DNA of 5,726 nt from Nanobdellota archaeon (lineage in GTDB: Archaea > Nanobdellota > Nanobdellia > Woesearchaeales > UBA12501). Position 1 is the stretch's first letter. Every line of letters starts with the position of its first letter. Positions 1 through 4,700 of this stretch are shown in pieces. Below the pieces are notes generated by a model, which worked only from the letters and a program-made list of their open reading frames with translations, had not been told where the DNA came from and made no database searches. The position numbers and the translations under genes are program-made. Location: positions 1 through 5,726 of the forward strand of contig JAHJCS010000154.1 of NCBI GenBank assembly GCA_018812465.1, read 5' to 3'.

Positions 1-221
1 ATATCAGATTTCTTTGGGCCTGTCTTATCCTCTCTCTTGTAGAATATCAGGCTGTTCTCAATATTCCCTTCCCTTAGCTTAAGCCTTCCGTTGCATGTGT
101 TAAAATAAGTGTCAATCTGATGGTCTGTTCCCTTGAAGTCAGCTTTCTCTCTGAGAAGGATATCCCTTATCCTGGCATGATCAGAGCATCTTGCTTTTAT
201 CTCTATATTCTTGTGAGGCAT
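1..221 (-). CDS. CYTH-domain protein, class IV adenylate cyclase-like (N-terminal 73 residues, cut by window edge)
   Basis: Reading the minus strand from the ATG at 221-219 gives an open frame to the window edge. The N-terminus carries NIEIKAR (residues 5-11), the strand that supplies the acidic and lysine metal/triphosphate ligands in CYTH enzymes. Then come GRLKLRE (45-51), LIFYKRED (58-65) and TGPKKSD (67-73), which follow the order typical of CyaB-type CYTH proteins. Known family members bind triphosphates in a beta-tunnel and act as class IV adenylate cyclases or tri/polyphosphatases. Which activity applies here cannot be told, because the C-terminal half is missing. The first Glu of the classical ExExK motif is Asn here, a variant I recall in many NIEIKA-type homologues. 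The start is supported by an in-frame TAA four codons upstream and by a TATA-like box 24-25 bases upstream. The protein is probably cytoplasmic. Confidence 0.85.
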   Translation of the reverse strand, partial: MPHKNIEIKARCSDHARIRDILLREKADFKGTDHQIDTYFNTCNGRLKLREGNIENSLIFYKREDKTGPKKSD

Positions 222-241
222 AATCCTGGGTTATCAAGCTT

Positions 242-249
242 GTTTAAAT
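242..249. promoter_or_regulatory. TATA box in the divergent intergenic region, usable in both directions
   Basis: The palindromic core TTTAAA (243-248) is centred about 24.5 bases upstream of the CYTH start at 221 on the minus strand, where it reads ATTTAAAC preceded by purine-rich GAAAACG. It is also about 27 bases upstream of the ATG at 273 on the plus strand. This is the spacing expected of an archaeal TATA box serving leaderless transcripts. The 51-base gap 222-272 holds nothing else recognisable. Assignment to the CYTH gene seems more secure, since the plus-strand gene has a better box further down. Confidence 0.55.
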
Positions 250-272
250 CGTTTTCTGAAACTACTTAAAAT

Positions 273-1097
273 ATGCAGGAAATCTTTATAAATAGGCTAT
301 TTGCGCGCTTATCCATGGCTGGTTTTTATAGTCTGAAAGATTCAGAAAAAAGAGTGATTGTCGGAAGTACTCCCCCTATGAAAGATATATTCATGACCTT
401 AGACAAGCTTGTCAAGCTCAAGAATCCTCCACGCATCCTGATAACTGGAGAGACTGGGGTGGGCAAAGAGCTTGTCGCAAGAGCTCTGCATTATAATAAC
501 TGCAGGAAATCTAAGAATTTTGTGGCATTGAACTGCGGAACCTTGCCTGAGAATCTCATAGAGACCGAGCTCTTCGGCTACTGCAGAGGAGCATTCACTG
601 GTGCATACAAAAAAAGCCCAGGTCTATTAGAGGCTGCTGACAGCGGCACACTTTTCTTTGATGAGATTACAGAGATGCCTCTTATTATGCAGGCCAAGAT
701 CCTGAGATTCTTGAATGACGGCGAGTACACTCCTGTAGGGGAGGCCAAGCCAAGATATTCATCAGCAAGAGTCATCTGCGCAACCAACCAGGACCTTGTC
801 AAAGCTGTTGAGTCAGGCAGTTTCAGGAAAGACCTTTATTATCGTGTGAATGTGATGGAGATTGCTATACCTGCCCTGAGGGAGCGTGCTGAGGATATAC
901 CTCAATTAGTGGGGTATTTCATAAGCAAGTACACTGTTCCTGGAGAGCTTCCAAAGACTTTCTCAGGTGAAGCTATGGCAAAGCTTCAGCAGTACAACTG
1001 GCCAGGAAATGTTAGGGAGCTTGAGCACTGTGTGTATCAGGCCATTGTTCTTTGTCCTGATAAAATAATACAACCTGGATATATTTCTCTTGGATGA
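273..1097 (+). CDS. AAA+ ATPase of sigma-54-activator (NtrC/PspF) type, no DNA-binding domain
   Basis: Residues below are numbered from the ATG at 273. The protein is essentially a lone sigma-54-interaction AAA+ domain. It has Walker A GETGVGKE (59-66), the ELFGYCRGAFTGA segment with the GAFTGA loop at 106-111, Walker B GTLFFDE (125-131), sensor I ATNQDL (170-175), arginine-finger segment FRKDLYYR (R185, R191) and sensor II WPGNVREL (243-250). In bacteria such domains form hexamers that use ATP to remodel RNA polymerase holoenzyme through GAFTGA-sigma-54 contact. Here there is no N-terminal receiver and only about 24 residues follow sensor II, so the usual Fis-type helix-turn-helix is absent. 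It is not hidden by a frameshift, because the next gene starts immediately. All catalytic residues are intact. The target is unknown, since archaea are not known to have sigma-54. The longest start is given; Met15 at 315, with a TATA box at 285-294, may be the real one. The gene overlaps the JAMM gene by ATGA. Confidence 0.93.
   Translation: MQEIFINRLFARLSMAGFYSLKDSEKRVIVGSTPPMKDIFMTLDKLVKLKNPPRILITGETGVGKELVARALHYNNCRKSKNFVALNCGTLPENLIETELFGYCRGAFTGAYKKSPGLLEAADSGTLFFDEITEMPLIMQAKILRFLNDGEYTPVGEAKPRYSSARVICATNQDLVKAVESGSFRKDLYYRVNVMEIAIPALRERAEDIPQLVGYFISKYTVPGELPKTFSGEAMAKLQQYNWPGNVRELEHCVYQAIVLCPDKIIQPGYISLG
285..294 (+). promoter_or_regulatory. TATA box for the AAA+ gene (supports a start at 315)
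   Basis: TTTATAAATA, preceded by GGAAATC, is a near-ideal archaeal TATA box with a purine-rich BRE-like flank. Its centre is about 26-27 bases upstream of the in-frame ATG at 315, the same geometry as the box in front of the gene at 1733. If it is used, it lies inside the longer reading that begins at 273 and the true protein starts at Met15. Confidence 0.6.
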
Positions 1098-1684
1098 GTT
1101 CTTATGAAAAGAGTTTTATACTTCTAAAAAATACATCTTTTATGGAAGAGAAAGAAGTTCCTGATCCGGACATCCCTGAAGAAGACGAAGAACCAAGCAG
1201 GATAATGAAATTGCTCCTGGCTATTGGTGCGATAATGTTGATACTTCTTATGTTGTCTTATTTTATCGCAGGCCCATACACCATAGATATAATAGGAAGC
1301 ATGCTGACAAGCTCAAAGATGGATCATCTTTCTGTGCATGGTGATGGTTTTGTCGTGATGTTTGAGAAGCCTGCATATGATGAGCTTAAGAGCATTTATC
1401 TTGAGACGCAGGACAAGGAGTTTAAGGCCTGCCTAAAAGGAGATTATGAGAATGAGATGTACTGGGTCAGGGAGATATTCTTCCCAGAGCAGAGAGGCAC
1501 CTTCAATCAGGTGATTTATTCAGAATGTCCCTCTGACACCATCGTGAGCCTGCACTCACATCCTTACAAGCACTGCAGGGCATCAGAGCAAGATTTCAGG
1601 AGCTTTGAAGAATTCAGGAAGACAAGTCCAGATGCAGTTATGATAATAATGTGCGAGCTGGATAGGTTTTATGTTTATAGATAG
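1094..1684 (+). CDS. Membrane-anchored JAMM/MPN+ zinc metalloprotease
   Basis: Residues below are numbered from the ATG at 1094. One hydrophobic helix (about 38-58, rich in Leu, Ile and Met) follows a strongly acidic stretch (18-33). The rest is a JAMM domain. The zinc motif HSHP (His154, His156), seven residues after His156, then Ser164 and Asp167, matches HxH-x7-S-x2-D exactly. Glu109 in EFKACLKG is the likely catalytic glutamate. It lies 45 residues before His154, as I recall for the archaeal AfJAMM enzyme. Known JAMM enzymes cleave isopeptide or peptide bonds next to ubiquitin-like modifiers. The substrate here is unknown. Arg36 and Lys39 before the helix hint at N-inside topology with the catalytic domain outside, but this is weak. 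The start overlaps the AAA+ stop by ATGA without a visible Shine-Dalgarno. Met17 at 1142, with a possible TATA box at 1114-1120 and a more natural N-terminus, is a strong alternative. Confidence 0.88.
   Translation: MSSYEKSFILLKNTSFMEEKEVPDPDIPEEDEEPSRIMKLLLAIGAIMLILLMLSYFIAGPYTIDIIGSMLTSSKMDHLSVHGDGFVVMFEKPAYDELKSIYLETQDKEFKACLKGDYENEMYWVREIFFPEQRGTFNQVIYSECPSDTIVSLHSHPYKHCRASEQDFRSFEEFRKTSPDAVMIIMCELDRFYVYR
1114..1120 (+). promoter_or_regulatory. Possible internal TATA box for the JAMM gene (supports a start at 1142)
   Basis: TTTTATA, preceded by the purine-rich GAAAAGAG, is centred about 25 bases upstream of the in-frame ATG at 1142. That is close to the spacing seen for the other genes of this window. 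It would give a separate leaderless transcript starting at Met17 of the JAMM protein. A chance AT-rich match is possible. Confidence 0.4.
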
Positions 1685-1701
1685 CTGGAATCTTAAAAAG
1701 C

Positions 1702-1709
1702 TTTAAATA
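1702..1709 (+). promoter_or_regulatory. TATA box and BRE-like flank of the surface lipoprotein gene
   Basis: TTTAAATA, preceded by TTAAAAAGC, lies in the 48-base gap after the JAMM stop. Its centre is 27-28 bases upstream of the ATG at 1733, so transcription would begin at or next to the start codon (leaderless). An alternating TA tract (about 1717-1732) fills the space to the start. It is the clearest promoter in the window and argues that the lipoprotein is transcribed independently of the AAA+/JAMM pair. I see no convincing terminator in the gap. Confidence 0.75.
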
Positions 1710-1732
1710 TCAGGGTTATATATCTATATATA

Positions 1733-1795
1733 ATGGCAAAAAGAGCTAGTGTAATATTATTTCTTATCATCTTTTCAGTGTTTCTTGTGTCCTGT
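1733..1795 (+). other. Signal peptide with lipobox
   Basis: The N-terminus is short and basic (MAKRA). A run of hydrophobic residues follows and ends in LVSC, with Cys at residue 21 as the presumed lipidated first residue of the mature protein. This fits the [LVI]-x-[AGS]-C lipobox. Archaeal lipoproteins are established, although the modifying enzymes in DPANN are unclear, so lipidation itself is inferred. Confidence 0.75.
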
Positions 1796-4700
1796 GAGTA
1801 TGATGTAGACCTTGCTGGTGAGGCTTTTAATGCAGTTAATTATAGAAACCAAGCAAGCACATGGGACTGCAAGATTATCAACAGCAGGCTCAGTCTTGAT
1901 CTGCAGAGAGCATCTCTGGTTGAAGATGCCATGATAACTAACGGATGCCTTGATGAGAAGCAGTTCTTTGCAGAGGAGATACTGCCTCAGCTTGAGGTAT
2001 TCAAGAATAATATTGTTTCATTTGATTGCAAAAAACTTTCTTTGATGTATGAGAATCACCAGGGAAGAATAGGTGTATTGAATGAGATTGTCGAGGAAAA
2101 TCAGTGCGGCCCAAAGATCAAGAAAGGAGATGCTGATGGTGATGGAATAATAGGGCCAGGTGATATTGCTAAGATGGATCTGTATATTGCAGGTATGGAT
2201 GCGCATTGTAAGGATCAAGAGAAGAATGAGATTGACTGCTTGATTGTCTTTGACATGGATTCTGATGGAAAAGTGGATTCATATGATAAAGGCCTATGGG
2301 GGGCATTGTTCTCTAATACAGCACTTTACTGCAATATTGAGAATGAGGATATAATCTGCTCTGATTATGAGATCAGGACAGATGGTATAAGCATTGTGAT
2401 AAAGAATTCTAATCCTGATGGTTTTGTGATAAAGGATATCAATTTTATAACTATCGGAGCATTGGGAAGTGTTGTAGGAGACTGCATGAATCCTGGTGTC
2501 AACAAAGAGGTTCCTGCTCTGAGCACAATAAAATTTGATTTTCCATGCAATACTTTCAAAGAACAGGCTGGCCAGATTGCTGAGCTTGAGATGAGCCTGG
2601 CTGTTACAGATGAATTGCCAGTCACTCCAGTTGAACCAACAGAAGAGGTTGTTAAAAAGACTACTGAGATTATTGCAGAAACAGAAGAGGAAATAGTTGA
2701 AGATGCATTTACTTTTGTTGAAGATACTGATACAGATAGTGATATTGTGGTCATAGAAGAAAGACAAGTTCTTATTGTCAGAGGAAGCATGACTGGTATT
2801 ATTAAGGAAGGTGTTGTTCAGCTTTCATTCTGCAATGATAATGGTGTTTGCGAGCCAGATCTTGGAGAAGGGATAGGATGCAATGATTGTGTTATCCAGG
2901 CTTGTGAGTCTGTTATGAATGATTACTTGATTCCAATAGGGCAGTCTGTTGTGTTTGACTGCACTAGTTCACATGAGATTGTTCTGAATGATGTTGTTCC
3001 TGGTTCTTGTGTCCTGAGTGTTGATGGTGATGCTGTAAGTATTGCTGGAGGCTCTTCTCAGAATGTTGGCGAGCTTACAATCAGTGTGACTGACGTCTCT
3101 GCTGGTGATGGTTTTTGCGGGTTTTCTGTGAGCTGTGATAATTGCGGAGTCCAGAGAGAGCTGTGCACTGATACTGATGCAACACCTCAGTTTCCTGATG
3201 GGAAGAATTTCAATGTTGTTGGTGTCTGCAATGACAGCCTTGGCAGGAGTTTTGTGGATTCATGCAATCCAAATGTGTTCGGCAGGGTGAATGAAGCATT
3301 CTGCGAGAATGATAGATGCAATTTTGTAGCTTATGATGATGTATGTCCTGATGGTTGTGTTGATGGTTCTTGTGTTGGAGCTGTTGCTGTCTGTAACAAC
3401 AACGAACAGTGCGAGGCTGATCTTGGTGAGAATGCTGAGAACTGTCCTGGAGACTGTGCTGCTCTGCCTCAATGCGATAATGATGGTGTCTGCGATCCAG
3501 GAGAGACTGCAGAGAACTGTGGGGATTGTAAAGAACAAGCCCAGCCATTCATATTCAGCAAAACTATGGGACCGGGAGGGGGGATTGTCAGGGCATTGAC
3601 AATATCCGAATCAGAACCAAACATCCTGGTTGCTGGAACAGATGCAACTGGATGGTACATAACTGAAGATGGCGGAATGAATTGGGAAGATATTGGTATT
3701 CCCCATGTACCTGGTGCTGAGAATGGGATTGGAATTGATTATAATGATCCAAATAATATATACATCGGGAATATCAATGGGATATACACCTCACATGATA
3801 AAGGTGGTGAATGGAAGAAGACTTTTTCAAGAGAAGACTTTCGCCCTGAATGTGAAGGTATAATAGGCGAAGGAGGAGGAATGTGTGGCATGGGCATCTC
3901 AAGATCAGACACAAGCATATTATTTGCAGGGACTATGGGCGGTTGTATCTACAAAAGTGTAGATTCAGGAGAAACCTGGGAATTCAGTGGAAAAGTATCT
4001 GATTATATGGTCCATACATTGTTGTTCCATCCAGAAAATCCTGATATTGCTTATGTCGCAACAGGATATTGGGATTTAGGAGGTACAAGAGGGACTGGTG
4101 GAGAAGAATATCCTGGGCCTGGTGAGGGCATGTTCAAGACAACTGATGGAGGCCATACTTGGTTTCCGATTAATAATGGAATCCCCACTTGGTTTCACAA
4201 AGATTGGCAAAAAGAGCTTATCACTGTCAATGGACTTGCAATGGATCTTGACAATCCGGATATCCTGTATGCTTCCATCAATAGGTGGGATAGCCTATAT
4301 AAAACAACCAATGGGGGACAGGATTGGTCTAAAGTTATTGGACTTGGAAACACTATTGACTCTATTGCCATAGATCCAACAAATACAAGCACAATCTATT
4401 GCAGTAATCAAAAGAATAATCTAAAGAAATCAACAGATGGTGGCCAGACCTGGAACATAATAAGAGGCACGCAGCTTACTAACAATCCTTTCTTTTTACG
4501 TATGGTGGTTGATCCAAAGAACCCAAGCAATGTTTATGGGGCATCTTATTACAAAGGTGTTCTGAAATCCTCTGATTATGGGGAAACATGGAACAGATCA
4601 AGTAATGGATTAAATACTCTTACTACTTATTTTGTTAAAGCTGACCCACTTGATTCAAACACAGCATATGCAGGTCCTTCTGAATCTGCTCTATTCAAAA

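Noticed and set aside
523..538. TGGCATTGAACTGCGG, vaguely like a sigma-54 -24/-12 promoter
   Set aside because: It lacks the TTGC element, lies inside the conserved coding sequence of the AAA+ domain, and the window otherwise uses archaeal TATA boxes.
1085..1300. Possibility that a Fis-type helix-turn-helix of the AAA+ gene was lost to a frameshift
   Set aside because: The bases after the stop encode the JAMM protein in one frame, with acidic tail and membrane helix, and no helix-turn-helix-like sequence is visible there.
1717..1732. Alternating TA tract as a satellite repeat
   Set aside because: It is only about 16 bases and lies between the TATA box and start codon, so it is better explained as an AT-rich initiator region.
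2294..2790. Minus-strand open frames of 157 and 141 codons
   Set aside because: They overlap each other and the lipoprotein coding sequence; their Ser/Thr- or Asn/Cys/Phe-rich composition mirrors the sense codons.
3210..3548. Overlapping minus-strand open frames opposite the Cys-rich region (112 and 92 codons)
   Set aside because: They lie wholly inside the long plus-strand gene, have low-complexity His/Gln or Ser/Thr/Ile composition typical of antisense shadows, and show no recognisable domain or promoter.
3333..3599. Plus-strand frame of 88 codons starting with a Met/Val/Leu-rich stretch that could pass for a membrane segment
   Set aside because: It is an out-of-frame reading of the Cys-rich repeats; the GT-rich bases alone explain the Val/Leu run.
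4098..4373. Plus-strand frame of 91 codons
   Set aside because: It is out of frame with clear Asp-box repeats on the same strand, and there is no promoter or family resemblance.
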